Assembly: GCF_905163445.1 (NCBI RefSeq)
Contig: NC_053189.1
Location: forward strand, 18,742,001-18,806,000
Direction of reading: 5' to 3'
From: Pararge aegeria
Taxonomy: Eukaryota > Arthropoda > Insecta > Lepidoptera > Nymphalidae
Length of the DNA stretch: 64,000 nucleotides
Position numbers and translations under genes: made by a program. Positions 15,001 to 23,827 of the stretch are shown piece after piece. The notes beneath the pieces are model-generated. The model saw only the letters and a program-made list of their open reading frames with translations, did no database searches and was not told the origin of the DNA. The first letter of the stretch is position 1, and every line of letters starts with the position of its first letter.

Positions 15001-18000
15001 AACCGAAACTCAATCAACCAGTTTGTTTATCGCTGCGTGACGCTCGTCGAACAAGACGCTTTCAAAATATGTCACGCGCACTTAAACGACAGTTCATGTT
15101 TATTTTCAGGCATATTTATACGTATTTAATAACTAGCAATGCCCGAGACTTACATGACCAATAAACTTTCGACGAGCTAATAAATCCAACGGGTAATTGC
15201 TGAAATAACAGAAACAAACTCTTCGTGTTAGGAATATGAGTATAATTATGAAAATTAAACTTATTTTGCTATACTCCGCGAAAAGCAGGAGAATGGTGTA
15301 ATTTATAATTTCTTCAATCCTGATACTCCACACCAAAAAGATCTTCAGCAATGTATCCTTTACGGACGATTTGCTCCGAAACAGGAGCATTCTCAGGAGA
15401 TGTTGACTTTACAATTAATAATTGTAAAGTCATCATCTCGAACGAAAAATTCGCCAAATATGTCGCCTTTCTAACCCTGGTTTTCGCAGAGTATAGCAAA
15501 TTAAGCTTAATTTTTATAATATATCATGGAATTCCGCAAAGTAACGCCTGCTTCTATCCAATGTGCCCGCCCAGCCCCGCACTTGGAAGAGAACGCGGAG
15601 GAAGTGGATCAGCTTCTGAGCCGCGCGATCGTCGTGCTGTGCGTGGAGCCGGCGGCGGGCGCGGCCTTCCCCGTGAGTGCCCCGTGATAGATTATTAAGA
15701 AAAGAAAGAAATTATATTTGAGTCGTACACACACTGTGTCACACACGACTCCAATATCTACTCAGCACAATAGTTCTTTAGAATCCTGAATCTTATGGGC
15801 CGGTGCCATCCCAAAAGTCGTTTCTTCATTTTAAGAAAGGACACTATAAATGGCGTGTCGAGTTTTCTAATAGTTAGACGTAGGTCGGCCCCCAACGAGG
15901 TGGACAGACGACGTCAGGTGAGTCGCTGGGGGTCGTCCGCTGGAGGTAAGCGGCCCAGAACCGTGAATTGTGGTACTCCCTACTAAAGACCTTTGTCAGT
16001 TGTTGTTCAGTTTCGTTCACTATCTGCAAAGATATTTATTAGATCTACATACAGAACAGTTTACATTTTACAGTTTACTTAGACTGTTAACGCTTTTAAA
16101 TACAAAATCGAATTTAAAACATGTATTCTTTTTGGCAGGGATTAATGAACTTTCATTGTGAATGTAGAATTGATCGATTTGAATAATTGAATGCCATGAT
16201 GTCGTATTGTGCTGTTATTCTCTGAAAAATTGCGTCTAGCCTTACACCACAGTATTAAAGAACAGGTACAGTAGTTCGACGCCTTTGATCTCGTAGTAAA
16301 TGCTGTCATCGTCTAAAAATCTTTCCGAGCTTAGGTTCTATTCTTGCACCGCACCAGCCCGCGCTTTCCGCACGATTGAGCAATCGTGAGGAAAGTTGAG
16401 ACGGTTCCGTCGAGGCCTCTGTTGAGTATCTTCAGTCCGCGCTCACCCTGCGGCTCCCGCGGCAGGTGTGGCTGCAGTGGGTGCCGGCGTGCCCGCCGCG
16501 CATGCGCCGCGCCGCCGCCGCGGCCGTGGCCAGCCTCACCGCGCAGCACTACTTCGCGGCGCTGGGCGACGCCGTGGCCAAGGCCATACTCAATGAGGAA
16601 GGTCGGCTAAACACGCACAACTAGATGTCCATGATACATTCTGTCACTTTTCTGACAGCTTGCCAACCGATCATATATAACCGATCTGTTAAGCTGTCAG
16701 AAAAATAACTCTATACGGTCTGCCCCGGTAATATTTTCTAAAATGCCGTTCAGACAAAACTTATCTTTTTTTCTTTTCAAATTGACCACCCTTTACCCGT
16801 TTAGCTTTTAGGTTAGCTGCAAAAACTTACTACTAACTATACATAAAACTCAGCATATCCTTTGGAATAGAAATAGATCTTACTTAAGCGAAGTTGAGGA
16901 AAACTATGCTTAAGAATTATAGAAGAATTATAGAAGGGGGAAATATAATAATAATAAATACAAGCCAAGTGACAATCTAAGAATTATTAATTCACGCACT
17001 CGGTTCGCCTAAAATAGAGCCCGGGATTGCTAAGCTAGGCGTGCGGAGTCCCGGCGCCCCCTGTAGGCTGACGGATAGTCTCGCTGCGCAGGGAGCGGCG
17101 GCTGGCGCGAGCTGGCCTGGCGCTGGGCGCAGTGCCCGCGGCGGGAGGCCGCCGGGCTGCTGGCGCGCGGCCGCCTGCACGCCGCGTACGCCATGCTGCT
17201 GGCGCGCCCGCACTCGCCCGCGCTCCTGCGCCACGCCTTCGACGCGCTGCGAGCGGCGGACGTCGACTTGTGAGCGCACTACACTACTAGCCTACGGTAC
17301 TGCACTAGCGCAGGGTGGCGAACGGCTCTCCGTCGATATGGTTTTGAGTCTTTTATCGTACTCGTGCAATCATGGTTGCGCCGAGCGGTGTTTCAGAGAG
17401 CTAATGTTCTACACACTAGAACAAGATATACTTGGTTGTAATACTGGGCAATAATTAATTTATTTTCGTTCTATTGTTTCGGGGGAATACATAGGCACAG
17501 TAGATGAATGGTAGTATTTCCAGTGCTCGCGACGAAGTGATCGTGTGCGTGTGGGTGTGCGTGGCGGCGCGCGCCGCGGCGCCGGGCGCGGACGCGGAGT
17601 GCGCGCAGGCAGCACGCGCGCTGCTGGCGCGCTGGGCCGAGCAGCGCCGCTCGCTGCTGCAGCTGGTCACGCTGACCTCGGCCGCCTGCCCCACGCCGCA
17701 GTGAGTGCCCTCTGACCCGCCCCGCGGGACCCCGAAGGGGACTGATGAACCAAGACAATATTTCACCTGCTAACCACTCCCGTGCTATTGGAAACGGAAT
17801 TGCCGTTTGTTGCGAAAGTGCAAGGATCTAAAAAGGGTTCGAATTTAGTCAAGCGTATTCTAAGTGAACTATGCTGAAGCTCCAAAGTCACAGTATAATA
17901 ATTCGCAAGGACTCAATCCTCCTTTTGTCGTATCGATTGATTTTTTTAACCCCAATTTTTTGGTATTCAATGTTTTTGGGAAAGCATTAAGAGTAAAATT

Positions 18001-18682
18001 TACAGGTTAATTGCCTACAATGTTCTTGTTATTTTAATTAGTTAGTTTATTAGCTATTGGGAGTGCGAGGTGACGCTGGTTGTTGCGCAGACAGCGGCTG
18101 TTGCTGCGGCTGGCTGCGTGCGTGGCGGCGCCGTCGGCGGCCTACGAGCAGGCGTGCGAGGCGGCGGGCCATGCGCACGCGCAGGCGTGGGCGCGCGCGC
18201 CGCACGCCGCGCAGCTGCCGCGCCTCGCCGCACGCCTCTACCCGCGCCACGAGGCACGTACACCCGCCCGCAGCGGCTGGCCTTAGGTTGATGTACACAG
18301 GGCGGCACGTTCCTTGCACGTCCTGCGAAATTTTGCTTCGTTTATTGGCGATGGTTCTCCATTTACCATCGGGTCGAGCATCTGCTTGATTTGCCAATTG
18401 TTAATAGGTTTAATTTTTATTTATTTAAAGCTTAAACGTTAAAATTTTCTCGCTCGATCCTCAACTTGTATATAGTCTTCGCTTTTGCCCACACGAATGC
18501 TTGTCATTATTAAGTCAAACATGTTGGCCTTATTTATCGTCGTGCTCTGTAGTACAACCGAACAAAACATACAACGCTTTTCCCCTATATTTCTGTCAAA
18601 TCAATCAAATTATTTGTTTTCAGGTATACTTCAAAGAAGAACTAGAAATGTCCGCCAACTTGGAGTGATGATTCAGACGTAA
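1..18682 (+). CDS. EPG5: EPG5-like autophagy tether, 3' part of gene (23 exons, 5' end outside window)
   Basis: Exons by splice site and phase: 1-88 (partial), 441-534, 939-1066, 1404-1514, 2647-2791, 3565-3617, 3925-4011, 4791-4914, 5572-5763, 6329-6454, 7875-8039, 8738-8909, 9917-10063, 10647-10807, 12993-13157, 13503-13630, 14322-14500, 15575-15672, 16466-16601, 17092-17269, 17524-17700, 18091-18257, 18624-18682 (TAA). All junctions keep one open frame of about 1026 codons. The early part reads IFREYSVWLEEGEKV and later PDLPTIKDDMYFRD. The rest is a long, Ala/Arg/Leu-rich helical solenoid with no catalytic motif, signal peptide or obvious membrane segment. EPG5 is a protein of roughly 2500 residues that tethers autophagosomes to late endosomes/lysosomes, so this would be its C-terminal 40%. 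The name rests on recalled family character (WLEE-type motif, solenoid, size), not on a search; another large HEAT-like protein is possible. The exon structure is firmer than the name. The exon 12 donor is chosen by phase: the other donor, after 8902, would break the frame. Confidence 0.62.
1930..2143 (-). mobile_element. Metulj-like SINE, old inverted copy
   Basis: Complement of the SINE at 22919: 'ataaacacccaaatactgaa', 'tcgaacccacagcc', and 'gcgccagtcggc' at its tRNA-like end. Confidence 0.75.
2146..2430 (-). repeat. LINE 3'-end fragment
   Basis: Contains the same 'cacttttgaaacgtcaagt', 'gtagtgactcta' and 'ggcaagaaactcagtagttg' words as the LINE at 11221. Confidence 0.75.
2455..2582. repeat. 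Fragment related to the foldback element
   Basis: Reverse complement similarity to 15237-15350, for example gattgaagaaattataaat and ttttcgcggagtatagcaaa. Confidence 0.6.
4545..4695. repeat. Unclassified interspersed repeat, copy 1
   Basis: Shares 'ccggggaaaggac', 'ccacagctttatcaac', 'ggaaataatatc' and 'aaacttctcc' with 10215-10335, and 'ctattcccat..ccgtgctt' with 10556-10580. I do not recognise the family. Confidence 0.65.
6700..6955 (+). mobile_element. Metulj-like SINE, degraded copy
   Basis: Contains 'gactgtgggttcgtttcc' (box B-like), 'acttgaaaatgttttt' and 'tatgcatcagttatcttagt'. Box A is poorly preserved. Confidence 0.6.
7255..7465 (-). repeat. Diverged LINE 3'-end fragment
   Basis: Words such as 'gtagtgactccgtcg' and 'ctggttcggaagcaagaaac' match the LINE 3' end loosely. 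Confidence 0.55.
9720..9852. repeat. Interspersed repeat tail with 'cagggcggcacgttgc'
   Basis: Shares 'gggcggcacgtt', 'ggcgatgg' and 'accatc' words with 18288-18405 and partly with 47445-47500. Unclassified. Confidence 0.6.
10215..10600. repeat. Unclassified interspersed repeat, copy 2, split by an RTE insertion
   Basis: Left half 10215-10335 and right half 10556-10600 are together colinear with 4545-4695. The RTE fragment lies between them. Confidence 0.65.
10336..10555 (+). mobile_element. RTE LINE 3'-end fragment
   Basis: The frame at 10353-10538 encodes the typical RTE C-terminus: RPPTRWTDDIKCVAGSHWIQ, then AAQNRGIWNSLQKTYVPQW and a stop, followed by a tgatatgatgatgatg tail. It interrupts another repeat (10215-10335 and 10556-10600). 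Confidence 0.82.
11221..12470 (-). mobile_element. 5'-truncated CR1/Jockey-like LINE in EPG5-like intron 14
   Basis: The minus strand encodes broken pieces of a reverse transcriptase: GPLLFLVYINDLPH, LFADDTSLIF (the catalytic ADD box), VFLGVTLDCKLQWGTHIESL, then further down YNMIPKEILDLPMHTFKK. The reading frame changes near 12275 at a poly-T run, and further breaks occur before 11610. The 3' end is the 'aaattcaaattcatttattt' tail near 11220. It is dead and lies between exons ending 10807 and starting 12993. Confidence 0.8.
14805..14995 (-). mobile_element. SINE with RTE-type tail, diverged copy in EPG5-like intron
   Basis: Contains 'agctctcctctcagaatgag' and 'ttttccttcaccgttgcaag', colinear with the copy at 20570. 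Confidence 0.65.
15237..15562. mobile_element. Foldback element related to the 105-bp MITE, in EPG5-like intron
   Basis: The left arm (ttgctatactccgcgaaaag) is inverted relative to the right arm (ttttcgcagagtatagcaaa). The centre holds a hairpin (tgactttacaattaataatt followed by its complement). The right end, ttccgcaaagtaacgcctgc through ctatccaa, matches the right end of the 47336 element. It ends 12 bases before the EPG5-like exon starting at 15575. Confidence 0.7.
15885..16000 (+). repeat. RTE LINE 3'-end fragment, frame-broken
   Basis: Nucleotides 'cccaacgaggtggacagacg' and 'gtactccctactaaagacct' match the RTE fragment at 10336, but the frame is disrupted. Confidence 0.7.
18288..18405. 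repeat. Interspersed repeat tail, second copy
   Basis: 'cacagggcggcacgttcctt' and 'atttaccatcgggtcgagca' match the repeat at 9720 and its relatives. Confidence 0.6.
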
Positions 18683-20292
18683 TCGAGTTGAGGTTGCAAA
18701 TATGCTCTTGATAAAAATTAACTTTATTAGTTAGTAAAACAGTTTTTTGTCCAACATGATGATGGACGGTGAAGAAATATGGTACCAATTCGCGTTTAGT
18801 AGAAGGCCAACTGTTCAAAAGTCTGTAAATAAGCCTATTGGTAAAGACAGTTTTGACTTAACATTATGTAAGCTTTAGTCCATTTGAAATAAAAAATACT
18901 ATACTTAGTTTCATAAAAAAAATATGCAAGAGTTTTCTAAATTGTCAAAAAACTAAAAAACTTGGCGTTATTAACATTTTAAAGCAGGCTACATTGGTAG
19001 CACGTTTGGAAGGGCATATTTTTAGCCCAACTTTAAATAGACATATTTGTATGAGTGTAGTAACAAATGATTGACAACTACTCGATTAGGTTAAATAAAA
19101 CATAGATAGAGGTAAACACATTTTTTATTGAAGCAGTATTCAATAATAATAATAATGTTGACGTGACTAGAAGAGTATTTAAAATGTATTACATTTAAGT
19201 ATAAAAATATTTTTTCTACTGGCAACTTTCATACTTATTTGAATATAAATGAATGCTGCAATTAAAAGAGTTGTTTCATTTATTTTAGTGACATCTACTA
19301 CAAAGAATAAGTATCAATAATAAGTGAGTGACTTTAAAATCAGTAATCCTGTCAGCTGACCTGAAGTTGATTCTCGTAGACGTATACGAATGTAGTCATG
19401 TGCAGGGTCTCTATTAACACAAATAATATATGTGCGCAGGCAATCGTAAGTTATGTCAGTCCAGCAAACTTAACTCACGCGTTCTGCGATAGGATGAATA
19501 TATAGTATTTAGCCTAATAATATAACAGAATGAATATATTTATAGTGAAAGTTCCTTAACCGCGTTTTATAATAAGTACTCTTATTAAGCTTTTTAAAGC
19601 AGGAATTAAATTCAAGGCTTGGTTGAATGTTATCAATCTAACTAACTTAAACACTTAAAAGCTATACGTTTATACAAACAACAAATTCAACTATTTATTT
19701 GAAACTAGATCTACCTACGAATCTCAGTAAACACTGCGCTTATCAAACTCTTCATTTGTCAACCAGACCATGTGATCAGTATTATGTAAATCGCGGTAAC
19801 ACGGCAGTGCCGGCATAATCGAGTGGATTAGATAACAAATAAGTAATCCTAGACCTTCTAAATGGTTCGTATCTTTGGTAAATGTAGGGAATTGTTTCTT
19901 TTGCAAATTTATTAAATTATTTAAAAAATTGCAAAATAAATGTAACGATAATCGAAGGGAGTAGTGATCATATCAGTAGCTTTATGAGTTTTCATAAGAA
20001 TTAAAGTCACATCCATGTTAGCGTAAATATCTCATAATAAATAGAGAACTACCTCAACTAACTGGACAACTCCATACAAATTTGACAGATTTACTTTAAC
20101 ATCTAAATCAGTTGCATTACAGGGACGGATCGACAACGGTTTGAGTTGACCTGCGCAGGCGCTTCACCCACAAGACGATTCTCTCTCTGACAGTTCAGAT
20201 CAAACCGCAACAGCATCACCAAAGTTGAAACTTAACCCCACTTCGTTTCGATATTGAGTCTTAATTTTACATTCTGTTTTTGCCATGTTTAT
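18683..20292. other. Convergent intergenic region: 3' UTRs of EPG5-like gene and PEX11G-1
   Basis: AT-rich sequence between two convergent genes. A canonical AATAAA at 18888-18893, about 205 bases after the EPG5-like stop, is the likely poly(A) signal. On the minus strand an AATAAA directly overlaps and follows the PEX11G-1 stop near 20288-20293. No reading frame here has coding character, and I recognise no repeat. Confidence 0.6.
18888..18893 (+). promoter_or_regulatory. Poly(A) signal, EPG5-like gene
   Basis: Canonical AATAAA about 205 bases after the stop codon, the best-placed signal for this 3' end. Confidence 0.6.
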
Positions 20293-23200
20293 TTATCGTG
20301 GTACTAGCTTCTTTCCGCGGTAGTGAATGATGAGTCCGAGGACTCCGGACAGCGCGGCCATCCCGGCGGCGTGCGAGGACTGCAGCGCGCCGCCCCACAG
20401 CCAGCCGCGAGGTAACCAGCTCACTACATGGATGACATCCAAGAGGCTCTTGGTGCTGGTGAGGGTCGCCTGGGTAAATCTTGCCGAGGCGCATTTCGTT
20501 CGTTCTGGGTCCCGCAGGTTTTGGGCTGCTATGTGCAGAGCTCGGATTGTTCTGTTGGACCGCAAAAAATCATCATCGTCATCATCACATTAACCCATTA
20601 CCGGCCCACTACAGAGCACGGGTCTCCTCCCACAATGAGAAGGGGTTAAGGCCGTAGTTCACCACGCTGACCCAGTGCGGATTGGTGTGTGGAAGGTGTG
20701 TGGAGTCCCACACACACCTTTGAGAACTGTGGAACTTTTAGACATGCAGGTTTTCTCACAATGTTTTCCTTCACCGTTGAAGCAATTGATATTTTAATTA
20801 CTGTAAAAAACGCACATAATTTAGAAAAGTTAGAGGTGCGAGCTGGGATTCGAACTCGGCCCCCCGAAAGTAAATCGAGCTCCTGCCCAATGCGCTATCG
20901 CCGCTCACAAATGATCAATATCTATTTATTTGCATAAAAGTGAAGATTTCTAATACCCAATTCAAAGATTTCAATGATATTAGGTACGACCAAAGTTGTA
21001 GCATTTAGGAATTTTACGGAATAAAACTCAAACAAACATCTTAATTTCTATAAAGATAAAGATGATGTAAGTAGTTTAAGCACAAAAAATTACGCATCCA
21101 CTTTAGAATCAAATTGGCATCATGGCACATAGAATAAAATTATTACTTGCCATGCTAGATAACTTACGAATTTAAATATAGGATTTAGAAGTTTATGGTG
21201 CCTTCCGGATTTCAGTTTATCTTATGACGAGATAAGTTCATCGAGACGGATAAGATGAAAGCACATTGATCAGGTATCAAGTGATCTGTTGACAGTAGCA
21301 TCAGAACCTGTCCATAAAGTTCAATAGATGTTAAAACAATCTCGATAACAATCGTTCTTTCTTATCCTTGTATCTTTCGATATTAAACGACAAAATGTAG
21401 CACAGTGATGCGAATATTAGCCTGGCAATGTCCTAAGTTCTATGCACGGTTATAAATGGTAAACAACCGTAAATTGTAGTTTCCCAAGATATTTGCTTGT
21501 GATATTCGGATTTATCTTTGGCGAAAATCTGTCAAAGCTTACAAAAATATCATCATTCCAAGGACAACAACTATACTACTTATTCGATAAATCATATAAA
21601 CCAAAACATATATTATATTTACCTGAGGAATCCGACGAAAGTAAATAAGGACCAGAACAATTTGTGCGCTGTTCTAATCGTGTAGACTTTGCGTTCATCA
21701 AGGATAAGGACGCCCGTGTCTAGAAGGAAGATCAGCTTCTCAGCCTGAAGGAACGCTAGTGTGAAGATGCTGTGGGACGTTCCTAATGGACCCCACCATG
21801 GGCCGTCCTGGGGACAAAAATATTTAAAGACGTGAATTCGAAACAAAGTTTAGACCACCAATGAAGGCAATGCTTAGGGGTTTTATTCAATGGTTCAATG
21901 GTAATCAGGTAGAGTTACTACCTAGTTATCTCTTAACCAGGTAGGCAATTAAATACCAAGTAGGTGTTACGTTCTTGGCATTATTAATCAACTTAAATAA
22001 TGTCGTATTGGCGTCTGGTGACGGCAGATCACAATACAGTTGGCGCTACTCCACATTTTCTGCGACTGTCGTACGAGGCGACTAATGGAATGTACTCGTA
22101 ACGGGGTACGTGCAGCAGCGTCCTAGGACCGTGTTGCTACTACCATCTACTGCAATCACCAACCCGTCTGCCCAGCGTGGTAATTACGGGAAATCCCTCC
22201 CGTTGGGAGAAGCCTTTAGTCCAGTTAAATCACCTATAGGTAGATTGAATGTAGGAATAGTAAGGAAGTGTTTTCCAACACTTAAACCGACAGCCCCTTT
22301 CAAACGCCAGAGCTTGAAAAAACACTGCTCGGTATTCCAACGTTATGCCACCTTTAGTAATAGCACTAAGGAACAAAATGTGTTATGCACCTACCTGTTT
22401 TCCTAGCCCATAAGCGTGCAGGGTTTTGATGACGGCGGCGTCATCGAAGAGGCGTGTGGCGGCGCGCGCAGCCGCCAGCCGGGCGCTCGCGGTGCTGAGG
22501 TCGGGTCGCTTGGCCGTCGCGCCCCAGAACTTGAGCGAGTAGCATGCCAGGTATACCACCTGGTGACGATCACAGAGTTTAAATCCACAGTTTGAGCGCT
22601 TCAAGACTTAGACTAATTCGAAAATCGGATGATCTTGACACTGACACCAATGAAATAAGTGGGTATATGTCATTATTATCAACCCACTACTGGCCCATTA
22701 TAGGGCACGGGTCTCCTCTCAGAATAAGAAAGGTTTAAGCCGTTGTACATAACGCTGGCCAAGTGCGGATTGGTATACTTCACACGCCTTCGAGAATGCT
22801 ACGGAGATTTCGCAGACATTCAGGTTTCCTCTCGATGTTTCCTTTCACCGGTTGGGTAGACAAACATTGTCACATATATCACGTGATTTTTACGATCGAT
22901 CCATTAATTTTTTGTTAAGACGGCCGATTGGCGCAGTTTGCAGCGACCCTGCTTTCTGAGTCGAAGGTCGTGGGTTCGATTCCCACAACTGGAAAATGTT
23001 TGTGTGGTGAGCATGAATGTTTTTCAGTGTCTGGGTGTTTATATATATATTCTAAGTATTTATGTATAATATGCATAAAAATATTCATCAGTCATCTTAG
23101 TACACATTTCGTAACATAAGCTACGCTTACTTTGGGGCTAGGTGGCGATGTGTGTATTGTCATAGTATGTTTATTTATTTTATTTATTATTAATTCGAAA

Positions 23201-23827
23201 AGCAATTCAGGAGTAAAATATACTTATTCACTGAAAGCAGGTTTACGTCTGGGTTCATCTTCAGCTTATTATTGCCCCACAGCTGGGCACAGGCGCCCCT
23301 GGAGAGAAGGCTTCGAGCATAGACTTAATTTTCTTGAAGCATCGAGGTATTCTAGCATATAGAAGAATGTATATCTAGTTCTTTTTTCAATTTACATTGA
23401 TAAGTATTAATAGACCTGTCCGGGCTATTCTTTCAAACTTAGTTATAGAGGTTTACACAAACAGCGATATTTATTATTAAAATGATTAGAAGATTCTTGC
23501 AATTCCTGTTATTAAACTTAGGGGTTTTTAAATTACCTCACGGTCACGGTCAACAAAATTGTTTTACCTATTTTAATTTAATTAATGCGTGCATTCGCTT
23601 GTATCAACAAATATGCAAGCCCACGAATATCCAACCGTACATAATCCAGTTCTATGTAAGCGACGTAAAGAACACTGTTAAAGATTTAAATTTAGACATA
23701 ATAGAGTAAAGGCCGTATACAAAAATTCCCTTATAAATCTTAATTTTTTACGAAAATATCACGAACGCACCTTATCCCGGTTAGTATGCACCTGCAGCAA
23801 GTTGCAGAACTCGTCTACCAGCTCCAT
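20293..23827 (-). CDS. PEX11G: Peroxisomal membrane protein 11C/gamma, paralogue 1 (complete, 4 exons)
   Basis: Minus-strand exons: 23827-23771 (starts MELVDEFCNLLQ, ends NRDK), 22559-22395, 21807-21623, 20551-20293 (TAA). Intron phases are 0, 0 and 2, and the product is 221 residues, close to the roughly 240 of vertebrate PEX11G. Family marks: DKVVYLACY across exons 1-2, ATRLFDD and YGLGKQ at the end of exon 2, and WLPRGWLWGG in exon 4, the counterpart of the conserved WLPRG motif of PEX11 gamma. A hydrophobic stretch near the C-terminus (GVLGLIIHY) fits the membrane anchor. PEX11 proteins bend and elongate the peroxisomal membrane and promote division. Exon 3 (DGPWWGPLGTSHSIF) has drifted from the usual LGxLAD-type segment that paralogue 2 retains. 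No frameshift or stop interrupts it, so it looks functional. Confidence 0.9.
20570..20925 (-). mobile_element. tRNA-derived SINE with RTE-type tail, full-length copy
   Basis: On the minus strand the tRNA-like head reads gcgatagcgcattgggcag and gagttcgaatccc. The body has 'aatccgcactgggtcagcgt' and 'agacccgtgctctgtagtgg', and the end is a tgatgatgacgatgatg tail, suggesting RTE machinery moved it. It overlaps the intron side of PEX11G-1 exon 4. Confidence 0.8.
22672..22915 (-). mobile_element. SINE with RTE-type tail, 5'-truncated copy
   Basis: Shares 'gcacgggtctcctctcagaa', 'ccaagtgcggattggta' and 'tttcctttcaccggtt' with the copy at 20570. It abuts the Metulj-like SINE at 22919. Confidence 0.75.
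22919..23185 (+). mobile_element. Metulj-like tRNA-derived SINE
   Basis: The 5' part carries pol III box A-like (gattggcgcagtttgcagc) and box B (gggttcgattcccac) sequences. It is followed by a body with 'gagcatgaatgtttttcagt', 'aatattcatcagtcatctta' and a TTTATT-rich tail. This closely fits what I recall of the Metulj SINEs of nymphalid butterflies. Confidence 0.82.

Noticed and set aside
22930..23000. tRNA gene
   Set aside because: Box A and B are present, but there is no full cloverleaf and a SINE body follows; repeated elsewhere in the window.
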